Positions 27,901-33,381 of a stretch of 42,818 bases of DNA are shown piece after piece. Source of the DNA: Lachnospiraceae bacterium. Its GTDB lineage: Bacteria; Bacillota; Clostridia; Lachnospirales; Lachnospiraceae. Location of the stretch: assembly GCA_016282595.1 (NCBI GenBank), contig JAEEKV010000256.1, positions 1 through 42,818 of the forward strand, written 5' to 3'. How positions within the stretch are numbered: the stretch's first letter is position 1; each line of letters starts with the position of its first letter. A program made the translations under genes and the position numbers. A model generated the notes under the pieces. The model was not told the DNA's origin, searched no databases, and saw nothing but the letters and a program-made list of their open reading frames with translations.

Positions 27901-28627
27901 TCTGAAGCTTGTGATCGCTGTGGGAAAAGAAAAACCCAAGCCGGAGCCTCAGCCCGAGCCCGAACCGGTCCCTGAACCCGAACCCGTCTCGGAGATCGAT
28001 GATAATGTACCGGTTGAGGTGCAGGAAGCAGTCATTGTGAAGACCGATACGGACAAGGATGACGTGGCCGGGACTCATTATCAGTATATGCAAGTGAAAG
28101 CCAAGGTGAAGAAGACTGCGGTCACCCTTTCCTGGAAGCCCATAAAGGGTGCTGACGGCTACATGATCTACGGCGCAAACTGCGGCAGCAAGATGGAAAA
28201 GATCGCGGAAGTTACAGGCGGCAATACGAAGAAGTGGGCAGCAAAGAATCTGCAGAAGGGCACCTATTACAAATATATGGTCGTTGCTTATCGCAATACC
28301 GAGAAGGGCCCCTATGCCATCACCAGTGCAAAATCCGTTCACGTGGTTACCGACGGTGGAAAGAACGTCAATCCCACAGGCCTGAAATTAAAGACCAAGA
28401 GTAAGTTCTCTCTGAAAGTGAAGAAAAAAGCCAGGATCAAGGCCGTGGTTCTGTCCAAAAAGAAACTGAAGAGTCACTTTACGAAATTCCGCTATGAAAG
28501 CGACAATGAAAAAGTGGCAACCGTGGACAAGAAGGGCACTATTAAGGCTGTGGGAAAAGGAAAAGCGACGATTTACGTCTATATCGTAAACGGCATTTCC
28601 AAGAAGATCAAGGTGACAGTCAAGTAA
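21920..28627 (+). CDS. Giant secreted modular surface protein (2235 aa)
   Basis: A signal peptide (about residues 1-39, ending near VKADA) shows export. Then comes a repeated block with a period of about 382 residues: an Ig-like segment (starting about 37, 419, 801, 1192), a LamG/jelly-roll-like segment (139, 524, 904, 1290; marked by DFSAYP-type starts, WYLRKN and FDDI) and a chitobiase-type CHB_HEX_C segment (328, 708, 1095; marked by TLDGSxPN). The fourth block lacks the last part. After 1476 follow an MBG/YDG-like pair (YDGNDEALI), two Big-like repeats (about 1747-1920), a Pro-Glu linker (2006-2024), an FnIII-like domain (2057-2150) and a final Big_2. No LPxTG, SLH or C-terminal membrane segment was seen. 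Role: probably carbohydrate or surface adhesion, not proven. An ACAGGAGGAAA site fixes the start. Confidence 0.85.
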   Translation: MRKRGRWFKKLTAMLLTVALACSGMPTGFLPLTETVKADAVVELYGSGLKRESPDAASMYIRCTQAGTPYYYVTVEEDVTDPSYIVSRGKAADAIVADTVTGLTLQDGVSSGAKNVYVVVKKADETFTNIVKIPMPYDYCNIEDFSAYPAGITGEVAYNVGFNVEGSRTIELVDGNPAYAVKTQTGMGTNRIYYTWDSNSVDVVEADVRFTAASPTALLALDKIGVGVYKGKWYLRKNDDNTWADPTKCVFLNHTDAVKDIWYQIRFVYDRAFGKIDVFIDGNKVNEEPFETAKYDAYDLSMESANNETTYFDNIRYYRFRVNTPNATVDILPKTAHFTRPQTVTLSSTMPGKTYIFTTDGSYPEYGKGTTLVYDSNHKPEIPADSPTVRIRALGGVMEGSVFKAESIAREETYTFSSAPIIKGMSVQRTNADSVACGFYSDVAGEIYYYVGATSTYPEQLCDTTAGWKKAEATATQDTATTFSINGNGLTSGPKYVTVCLMDKDGIKSNVLQSYLPYNYYVFDDFSAIPIGATAGSAITGIDGNHYAQEVGGNPAYLVKSQGSILSLPSWDSEATNVVDLKVRFNDEDPSASFAFDHIGIGVAEGNWYLRKNAQDTWGNPTLRLQPDFAPPKAVPDRWYRIRFVYDRPKKCYDVYVDNKKINDAPIQTSIYDYYDMTVQVDASESLYLDDICHYKFKGTAEINANVIFDPKTAKYTDTQHVTLTTQRPESSAKVIYYTMDGSYPNPTESNPNAGSTVRYTEPIAVSKDTTIRAISGFMDGDDFKAESVPYEEAYSFGERPVISGLSVNRYYQNEANCYFSSDVAGEVYYYVSANEGCPDGVDRCNTDKGWIKSETVANQDQVTKLTIVNNGLSAGSKYISVCLKDQQGHCSNVLTNYLPYDYCVREDFSAYPVGIKTGGYNVSFNDDRTIEEVEGNPAYAIKANSQDGTIYLDGINDYNGNYILEAKMRFADGLPTAYMYFDYMGIGVDQGKWYLRKNGQDTYNDASKRIEPDYDPGLATAGKWYTIRLVFERLEGKSGYFDAYIDGKKINDEPIETSHDYYHSLNLNSINGCTVYFDDIYLYKFRTNTKDAIVHFSPESAKYTKPQTLILTTTKEDRTIYYTLDGSVPNPTASNPNPEKTILYDPDDKPTLSGSCKVRAIAGVTKKVGNETVFLPESVVHEVDYEIVDGAKITGGTIFRESADEATIYLKSDMAGELYYLVSESADAPEAESIEEKGDGPTEVAADRTYGLEVTNNVNIRSRFIYAVLKDQMGVYSNVLTYKMPSELYYRDEFEACCVGSNTGALATYSFGFWNTDATGNMAYEFNSGNCRDPKVMTTEAHGSYTLSCRVYSEAENPTFAVGLGSDSDFISYLLVQDGIYKCYRGTHTDIAELDLFAAPERRYFPQGKWTDVKLELHTATTPRTFDIYIDGEKANSEPMTTTSTSNTLKISFEGKDNQIVRFDDIEFYQDCAKVDIPRVNTGLVYNGQQLQGITYDEEQSAYTVTGDVKATEPGVHKATFTLLEGYVWADNTKAPREVSWSIAPKPLTTTYSVSKTYDGNDEALIKPGELIGVVAKTVGEGVEAVETKEDVSIGETELAGYYADRFVGDGIEVHLLAPAAFTLTGTDAAHYVLADQSITGTILPAVQTLSTIRTLYASQGQTLRPDVLRTAVKGSKGTLAFTITEGSAYASITESGLVTNAGSAGNSVKVKATATALDMNGDDVPEYAANTDGAIFSVVITDKERQFIVFQEEDLTVEQGTGFRGQKALTDTDDGGKITYSSDDPSIAQVDPNTGEITIIEPGVVTITAIAAETGIYNSATASYRLEILGKKRQKLSFEKSELTVEYNEKSAGQKAINDKADGASASYVSNNETVVTVDPVTGILTVVGLGDATITASAPETARYIGGSATYKVTVTKAKTMAPSTTEVTKKDETYTGDGDGIILGLTEAMEYRREGESVYTPITVGTLEKLAPGTYYVRYKETAVALASEDLKLVIAVGKEKPKPEPQPEPEPVPEPEPVSEIDDNVPVEVQEAVIVKTDTDKDDVAGTHYQYMQVKAKVKKTAVTLSWKPIKGADGYMIYGANCGSKMEKIAEVTGGNTKKWAAKNLQKGTYYKYMVVAYRNTEKGPYAITSAKSVHVVTDGGKNVNPTGLKLKTKSKFSLKVKKKARIKAVVLSKKKLKSHFTKFRYESDNEKVATVDKKGTIKAVGKGKATIYVYIVNGISKKIKVTVK
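22026..26340 (+). repeat. Four-fold reiterated coding block of about 1.15 kb
   Basis: The DNA from about 22026 to 26340 encodes four consecutive, diverged copies of one protein block, starting near 22028, 23174, 24320 and 25493. Copies share phrases such as SDVAGExYYYV, SKYVTVCL-type strands, WYLRKN, and KINDEPIET. The DNA itself is well diverged, so duplication is old. The last copy is incomplete and the most divergent. Confidence 0.75.
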
Positions 28628-28638
28628 GGTGATTTTCA

Positions 28639-28668
28639 TTGACAGAAGGAGGTAAAATAGGCTACTAT
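28639..28668 (+). promoter_or_regulatory. Promoter of the small membrane protein pair
   Basis: Perfect TTGACA (28639-28644) and TACTAT (28663-28668) are separated by 18 bases. RNA would start near 28675, within the 77-base gap after the giant gene. Confidence 0.7.
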
Positions 28669-28704
28669 AAGGGGGTAAATCTTAACAGGCAAGGAGGGTG
28701 AAAA

Positions 28705-29118
28705 ATGGCTTGTTTTTTGGTTCCGACAACGGAAGCGGTCGTTACGACGATCGTTAAGAAAGCTGTAGAGGCAAAGGAGCAGCCTGGAGCGGTTGAGAGC
28801 AGCACAAATGCTTTGGAAGAGGAATCCGTAAAGATCCCGTTTTCCGTAAAGATGGGCTGGCTTAACAAAATGCTCTGGGGGGGAAGCGCGCTTTTGGCAT
28901 TTGAACATGTATGGCACGGAGAAGTAGCACCCTATTTCCCGTTTTTGACTGCCGCTGAGACAGCGGAGGGAGCAAGGACCATGCTGCACGAGATGTCGAC
29001 CACAGGAACGCTGATGGCGGCTTTAGTTACGCTGACCTGGGCAGGTATGGTAGTGATTTCCAATAAGATGGAAAAGAAAACCGAAGTTCCCATCAAGCAG
29101 GAAGTTAAGACAAAATAA
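28705..29118 (+). CDS. Small membrane protein, unrecognised (137 aa)
   Basis: I do not recognise a family. A start after GGAGGGTGAAAA gives 137 residues. The first 45 are polar and rich in Glu and Lys (VVTTIVKKAVEAKEQ). Two hydrophobic segments follow at about 52-68 (LWGGSALLAFEHVW) and 101-118 (LMAALVTLTWAGMVVI), separated by a loop with His and Glu. The tail is charged. Orientation cannot be told. It is followed after 28 bases by a second small membrane protein, so the two may work together; there is no known partner nearby. Confidence 0.7.
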   Translation: MACFLVPTTEAVVTTIVKKAVEAKEQPGAVESSTNALEEESVKIPFSVKMGWLNKMLWGGSALLAFEHVWHGEVAPYFPFLTAAETAEGARTMLHEMSTTGTLMAALVTLTWAGMVVISNKMEKKTEVPIKQEVKTK

Positions 29119-29146
29119 CCTGCCAAGTCAGAAAGGGGAGGAAACA

Positions 29147-29461
29147 ATGACTTTATTGATCACGGTATTTGCCGCTATCATCGCTACGATGGTATGGTAT
29201 GTTTCCGAGAATGCCAGACGCCTGCAGATCGGTACTCTGGTGCTGATGTACTGGGGCGCATCCCTGATGTGGATGTGCGATGCGATCATGGAATACAGCG
29301 AGCTTCATGCGGACTACTTTGTGCCCGCCGGCGCTGATATGATTAATGATGCATTTCTGGGATTTGCAGTAGTTGCCCTGGGTCTTGTGATCTGGCTGGT
29401 AGTGGTTCTGGTAAAGGACCCTGACGGCGTGGTTCGCAGACAGCTTTTCAGGAAAGCCTGA
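29147..29461 (+). CDS. Small membrane protein, unrecognised (104 aa)
   Basis: A start after AAAGGGGAGGAAAC gives 104 residues with about three hydrophobic segments: residues 1-17 (LLITVFAAIIATMVWYV), 28-45 (GTLVLMYWGASLMWMCDAI) and 68-90 (AFLGFAVVALGLVIWLVVVLV). The C-terminus is basic (RRQLFRKA), suggesting a cytoplasmic end. The region between has acidic residues and His (MEYSELHADYF). No family is recognised. It is cotranscribed with the preceding gene and ends before a hairpin terminator. Confidence 0.75.
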   Translation: MTLLITVFAAIIATMVWYVSENARRLQIGTLVLMYWGASLMWMCDAIMEYSELHADYFVPAGADMINDAFLGFAVVALGLVIWLVVVLVKDPDGVVRRQLFRKA

Positions 29462-29493
29462 GTAACCGCTGAAGGAAGAAAAAATGAAATGAG

Positions 29494-29516
29494 GGCACGC
29501 CGTCAGGCGTGCCTTT
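29494..29516 (+). terminator. Terminator after the membrane protein pair
   Basis: A perfect eight-base stem, GGCACGCC with GGCGTGCC, and loop GTCA are followed by only three T, so it may be weak. Confidence 0.7.
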
Positions 29517-29564
29517 GTACAGTATAGTACGGTAAAAATTTAAACAGATCATATGGGGGAGCAT

Positions 29565-30317
29565 ATGGATGTAGTAAAGCTGCTTGAGGATGTAAAAAGC
29601 GGAGCAGTATCGGTGGAAGAAGCGCAGATGCAGCTTCGACGCCAGCCTTTTGAGGAGCTGGGGTTTGCCAAGCTGGATACCCACAGGGAGATTCGCAGCG
29701 GATTCCCGGAGGTGATCTTTTGCAGCGGGAAACCGGATGCCTATTTGAAAGAGATCTACGTCAAAATGTACGAAAAGAACGGAGAGGTCTTTGGAACCAG
29801 AGCAGATGAAAAACAGTACCATCTGGTAAAAGAGGTTTTGGATCAGGTAACCTATGATCCCATCTCCGGGATTTTGAAGGTGGAAAAGCCGGATAAAGAG
29901 CGAAAGGGACTCATTGCAGTTTGCAGCGGCGGAACAGCGGATATTCCGGTGGCAGAGGAAGCGGCTCAGACGGCGGAGTATTTCGGCTCCAATGTGGAAA
30001 GAGTTTATGATGTGGGAGTTTCCGGCCTCCATAGGCTGTTGTCCAGGATGGAATCCATTCAATCGGCTAACTGCGTGGTAGCGGTTGCAGGGATGGAAGG
30101 AGCCCTTGCCAGTGTCATCGGGGGGCTGGTTAAAAATCCTGTCATCGCCGTGCCTACCTCTGTGGGATATGGAGCTTCCATGCATGGTTTGTCGGCACTT
30201 TTGACAATGATCAATTCCTGTGCAAACGGCGTTGCTGTAGTCAATATCGACAACGGATACGGTGCCGGATATATGGCTACCCAGATCAATCGATTGGCAG
30301 TAAAAGAAACAGAGTAA
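29565..30317 (+). CDS. larB: Nickel pincer cofactor biosynthesis protein LarB
   Basis: LarB carboxylates the pyridinium ring of nicotinic acid adenine dinucleotide and splits it to the biscarboxylic mononucleotide, the first step to the nickel-pincer cofactor. I chose ATG 29565 because GGGGGAG lies just before it; an in-frame ATG at 29553 overlaps that site. The 250 residues show the N-terminal helix pair ending LGFAKLDTHREIR, the GFPEVIFCSGK block, and the PurE-like C-terminal core with AVCSGGTADIPVAEEA, VVAVAGMEGALASVIGGL, VIAVPTSVGYG and NGVAVVNIDNGYGAG. It is followed by larE after 23 bases. Confidence 0.95.
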   Translation: MDVVKLLEDVKSGAVSVEEAQMQLRRQPFEELGFAKLDTHREIRSGFPEVIFCSGKPDAYLKEIYVKMYEKNGEVFGTRADEKQYHLVKEVLDQVTYDPISGILKVEKPDKERKGLIAVCSGGTADIPVAEEAAQTAEYFGSNVERVYDVGVSGLHRLLSRMESIQSANCVVAVAGMEGALASVIGGLVKNPVIAVPTSVGYGASMHGLSALLTMINSCANGVAVVNIDNGYGAGYMATQINRLAVKETE

Positions 30318-30340
30318 AGAAAGAGGTTTACAGTAGTACA

Positions 30341-31225
30341 ATGGATGAAATGAAACTGATGGAAGAGCAGGGCAAGGCAGAATTTGAAGCAGGAGCCCTG
30401 GAAAAACTGGAGAAGCTCAAGGAACTGCTTCGCTCCTATGAAAGCGTTTTGGTGGCTTATTCGGCAGGGGTGGATTCCACCTTTCTTTTGAATGTGGCCC
30501 ATGCGGTTTTAGGGGAAAAGGCCATTGCTGTAACGGCACAGACGGCGGCTAATCCGAAGCGGGAGACCAATGAGGCGATGCAGTTTTGCAGGGACAAAGG
30601 GATCGTTCAGGTGCAAATGCCCTTTGATGTGTTTGAAGTGGAAGGTTTTTCGGAAAACGGAGCAGACAGATGCTATCTGTGCAAGCGTGCTATCTTTGCG
30701 AAGTTTTTGAAGGTGGCAACCGTTCAGGGAGTGCGTACCATTGTGGAAGGCAGCAACGCCGATGATGTGTCGGATTACAGACCCGGCGAAAAAGCCATTC
30801 GTGAGATGGGCGTAAAGAGTCCCCTGCGGGAAGTGGGTCTAACGAAAAAAGAGATCCGCTTTTTATCCAGAGAGATGGATCTTCCCACCTGGGATAAACC
30901 GTCGGCAGCCTGTCTGGCTTCGCGGTTTGCCTATGGAGAGACTATCAGTGCGGACCGAATCGAAATGGTGGACCGGGCAGAGCAGCTGCTTTTGGATCTG
31001 GGATTTCGGACGGTTCGCGTCAGAGTGCATAAGAACCTTGCCAGGATTGAGATTGATCAGGAGGACTTTGAAAAGATCATGGTTTCCGGTATCCGGGAAA
31101 GGATCTATTCCAGCCTGCAGGCCCTTGGTTTTTCCTATGTGACCCTGGACCTTATGGGATATCGAAGAGGAAGCCTGAATGAAGAATTATTCCCCGACGG
31201 CCTGCCGAAAGAGGAGGAGTTATGA
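30341..31225 (+). CDS. larE: ATP-dependent sacrificial sulfur transferase LarE
   Basis: LarE turns both carboxylates of the LarB product into thiocarboxylates; some forms donate sulfur from their own cysteine. The 294-residue PP-loop enzyme has its ATP-binding loop as YSAGVDS (residues 40-46), with Ala where most have a second Gly. RCYLCKRAIF and GSNADDVSDYRPG are typical. The conserved CLASRF motif places a cysteine at about residue 191, in the position of the sacrificial Cys176 of the Lactiplantibacillus enzyme. Start: ATG 30341 with AAGAGGTTT upstream. Its stop overlaps the next gene by four bases (ATGA). Confidence 0.93.
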   Translation: MDEMKLMEEQGKAEFEAGALEKLEKLKELLRSYESVLVAYSAGVDSTFLLNVAHAVLGEKAIAVTAQTAANPKRETNEAMQFCRDKGIVQVQMPFDVFEVEGFSENGADRCYLCKRAIFAKFLKVATVQGVRTIVEGSNADDVSDYRPGEKAIREMGVKSPLREVGLTKKEIRFLSREMDLPTWDKPSAACLASRFAYGETISADRIEMVDRAEQLLLDLGFRTVRVRVHKNLARIEIDQEDFEKIMVSGIRERIYSSLQALGFSYVTLDLMGYRRGSLNEELFPDGLPKEEEL

Positions 31226-31884
31226 TCCTGTATTTATTGAGGCATGGTGAAACCGAGTGGAATAAGATCAGAAGATTGCAGGGACGTTCCGATGTGCCCT
31301 TGAATGAAAAAGGCATCGAGCTGGCGCTTCAGACCGGCGAAGGCATGAAGGATGTGGTGATAGATTATGTGATCTCATCGCCTTTATCCAGGGCTATGAA
31401 GACTGCACTGTGCGTTATGGGAGACAGACAGATTCCCTTTGAGACAGATGACAGATTGATCGAGATCGCCTTTGGTGACTGGGAAGGGCTTTCCATGTTG
31501 AAGGAGGAAGGGATCCCGAAGGCCTATCGGGAAGGGCTTTTAAAGGATCCTCTGAAATGCGAGGTGCCGCCAAAGGGAGAGAGCTTTCGAGATGTGCAAA
31601 AGCGGACGGGAGAGTTCTTGATGGCACTTTCCAAACGGAAAGAGCTTTGGGGAAAACGGGTTCTGATCTCCTGTCACGGTGCAGCCGGCAGATGTCTGTT
31701 ATCCCATTTTTATGAGGACCACGATGATATCTGGAGAGGCGGCGTTCCCAGAAACTGCGCTGTCAGTATTTTGGAGATGGAAGAAGAAAAGGTTACCACG
31801 ATCGAGGAGCTTTGGAAGGCATCCCGCGTGATCGAACTGGATAAGCTGTACTATGAGGCGGATCCTTTGCAAAAGAGCTGGTAG
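31222..31884 (+). CDS. Histidine phosphatase family protein
   Basis: The 220-residue protein belongs to the phosphoglycerate mutase-like phosphatases. The phosphohistidine motif LLRHGETEWN has Arg7 and His8, the acidic FGDWEG element lies near residue 90, and the second catalytic His is in ISCHGAAGR. It lacks the extra segments of true phosphoglycerate mutases, so a phosphatase (small-metabolite or nucleotide-like) is more likely. The start overlaps larE by four bases with GAGGAG upstream, so it is translated along with larE and lies before larC. A role in the cofactor pathway is possible but not shown. Confidence 0.88.
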   Translation: MILYLLRHGETEWNKIRRLQGRSDVPLNEKGIELALQTGEGMKDVVIDYVISSPLSRAMKTALCVMGDRQIPFETDDRLIEIAFGDWEGLSMLKEEGIPKAYREGLLKDPLKCEVPPKGESFRDVQKRTGEFLMALSKRKELWGKRVLISCHGAAGRCLLSHFYEDHDDIWRGGVPRNCAVSILEMEEEKVTTIEELWKASRVIELDKLYYEADPLQKSW

Positions 31885-31953
31885 CAACAGGTAGCGGCGA
31901 TATGCAGCGGGCAGTTTGCCGCCGGATAAAGAGAATGCAGACAGGGGGTAAGT

Positions 31954-33381
31954 ATGGGTAATACATTATATCTGGAATGTGATATGGGGATCAGCGGCGA
32001 CATGACTGTTGCCGCCCTTTTGGATTTAGGGGCTGATTGGGAAAAGGTAAAAGAGGTACTGTCTTCCTTGCCGGTGCAGGGGTTCTCAGTGGAGAAAACC
32101 AGGGTTGCAAAGGCAGGACTGTCCTGTATGGACTTTTCCGTGAACCTGGATGCCGAGCACGAAAATCACGATCATGACATGGATTATTTGTTCGGACATG
32201 ACCATGAGCATGATCACGACCATGAGCATGAGCATCACCATGATCATGAACACCATCACGACCACGATTATGAGCATGACCACGATCATGAGCATGAACA
32301 TCACCACGATCATGATCATGAACTCCATCATGACCATGATCATCATGAACATCATCATGAGCACCATCACGATCACGAACACGACCACCACCACGAGCAT
32401 GGACATCACCACCATCATGAACACAGGGGAATGAAGGAGATCCGTGAGATCATAAATGGCGCCAACATGTCTCCACGTGCCAAGGCAACCGCAACCCGGA
32501 TCTTTGAGGTGGTAGCCCAGGCAGAGTCCAAGGCTCACGGGGTTCCCGTGGATGAGGTACATTTTCACGAGGTTGGGGCAGTGGATTCCATTGTGGATGT
32601 AGTTGCTGTGGCAGTATGCCTCGATCTTCTGGATATCGACAAGGTGATCGTTACCAGACTATGCGAAGGCTACGGAAGCGTGCGTTGTCAGCATGGGATT
32701 TTGCCCATCCCGGTTCCGGCTACCTTGCATATTGTTTCCGATCATGGCCTTCCTTTGGAGAAGATCCCTGTAAAGGGAGAACTTATCACGCCTACAGGTG
32801 CTGCTATAGTGGCGGCGGTCAGGACTAAAGATACCCTGCCGGGACAGATGGTAATTAAAAAGGTGGGCATGGGTGCCGGAAAAAGAGCATATGAGAGACC
32901 CAGTATTTTACGGGCAATGCTTATTGAAGATACCACCCAGAACACAAAAAAGGACGGCATCTGGAAGCTGGAGAGCAACCTGGATGACTGCAGCGGAGAA
33001 GCCCTTGGTTTTGTCATGGAAGAGCTTTTGGCAGCAGGGGCCAGAGACGTTCACTATATGCCTGTGTATATGAAGAAAAACCGCCCCGGATGGCAGTTGA
33101 ATGTAATCTGCGATGAGGAGAAGATCGAAACCATGGAGGCACTGATCTTTTCCCATACCACAACCATCGGCATCCGTAAGGTGTGGATGGAAAGAAGCGT
33201 GTTGAAACGGGAAGCCAGAGTAATAGATACGCCTTACGGAAAAGCGGATGTTAAGGATTGCTTTGGCCCTCAGAAGCGCAGCGTGCCGGAGTACGAAAGC
33301 GTGGCCCGGCTTGCCAGAGAACAGAAGATGTCATTTACCCAAATGTATCGGATTCTTGAGGAGCTTGCAAACAGTCTATGA
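31954..33381 (+). CDS. larC: Nickel insertion protein LarC with large His-rich insert
   Basis: LarC is the CTP-dependent cyclometallase that inserts nickel into the pincer cofactor. The 475-residue frame is continuous, unlike Lactiplantibacillus, where two parts are joined by frameshifting. It begins LYLECDMGISGDMTVAALLDLG; the later blocks VDEVHFHEVGAVDSIVDVV, TPTGAAIVAAV and ESNLDDCSGEALGFVMEELL are diagnostic. Residues 69-157 are an extreme insert with about 49 histidines alternating with Asp and Glu, likely a nickel-binding store. AGGGGGTAAGT precedes the ATG. It follows the phosphatase gene by 69 bases and its stop overlaps the next gene by four bases. Confidence 0.95.
   Translation: MGNTLYLECDMGISGDMTVAALLDLGADWEKVKEVLSSLPVQGFSVEKTRVAKAGLSCMDFSVNLDAEHENHDHDMDYLFGHDHEHDHDHEHEHHHDHEHHHDHDYEHDHDHEHEHHHDHDHELHHDHDHHEHHHEHHHDHEHDHHHEHGHHHHHEHRGMKEIREIINGANMSPRAKATATRIFEVVAQAESKAHGVPVDEVHFHEVGAVDSIVDVVAVAVCLDLLDIDKVIVTRLCEGYGSVRCQHGILPIPVPATLHIVSDHGLPLEKIPVKGELITPTGAAIVAAVRTKDTLPGQMVIKKVGMGAGKRAYERPSILRAMLIEDTTQNTKKDGIWKLESNLDDCSGEALGFVMEELLAAGARDVHYMPVYMKKNRPGWQLNVICDEEKIETMEALIFSHTTTIGIRKVWMERSVLKREARVIDTPYGKADVKDCFGPQKRSVPEYESVARLAREQKMSFTQMYRILEELANSL
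32158..32424 (+). repeat. Low-complexity His/Asp/Glu codon repeat within larC
   Basis: About 267 bases consist almost wholly of CAY, GAY and GAR codons, with phrases such as CATGATCATGAA recurring imperfectly. Codon use varies between CAT and CAC, which argues for selection on the protein and not recent slippage. Length variation between strains would be expected. Confidence 0.9.

Noticed and set aside
27410-28342. 310-codon - strand frame under the giant surface protein
   Set aside because: It reads as a compositional shadow of the repeated + strand domains and shows no recognisable protein pattern.
29520-29564. Nickel or cobalt riboswitch ahead of larB
   Set aside because: Only about 50 bases lie between the terminator and the start, with no multi-stem fold by eye.
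32086-32568. Long - strand frame opposite larC, rich in Met, Val and Ile
   Set aside because: It is the antisense reading of the His/Asp/Glu repeat (CAT and GAT read as ATG and ATC) and has no start signal or family similarity.
33340-33380. SOS (LexA-type) operator ahead of the Y-family polymerase
   Set aside because: No GAACNNNNGTTC or close variant was found in the overlap region with larC.
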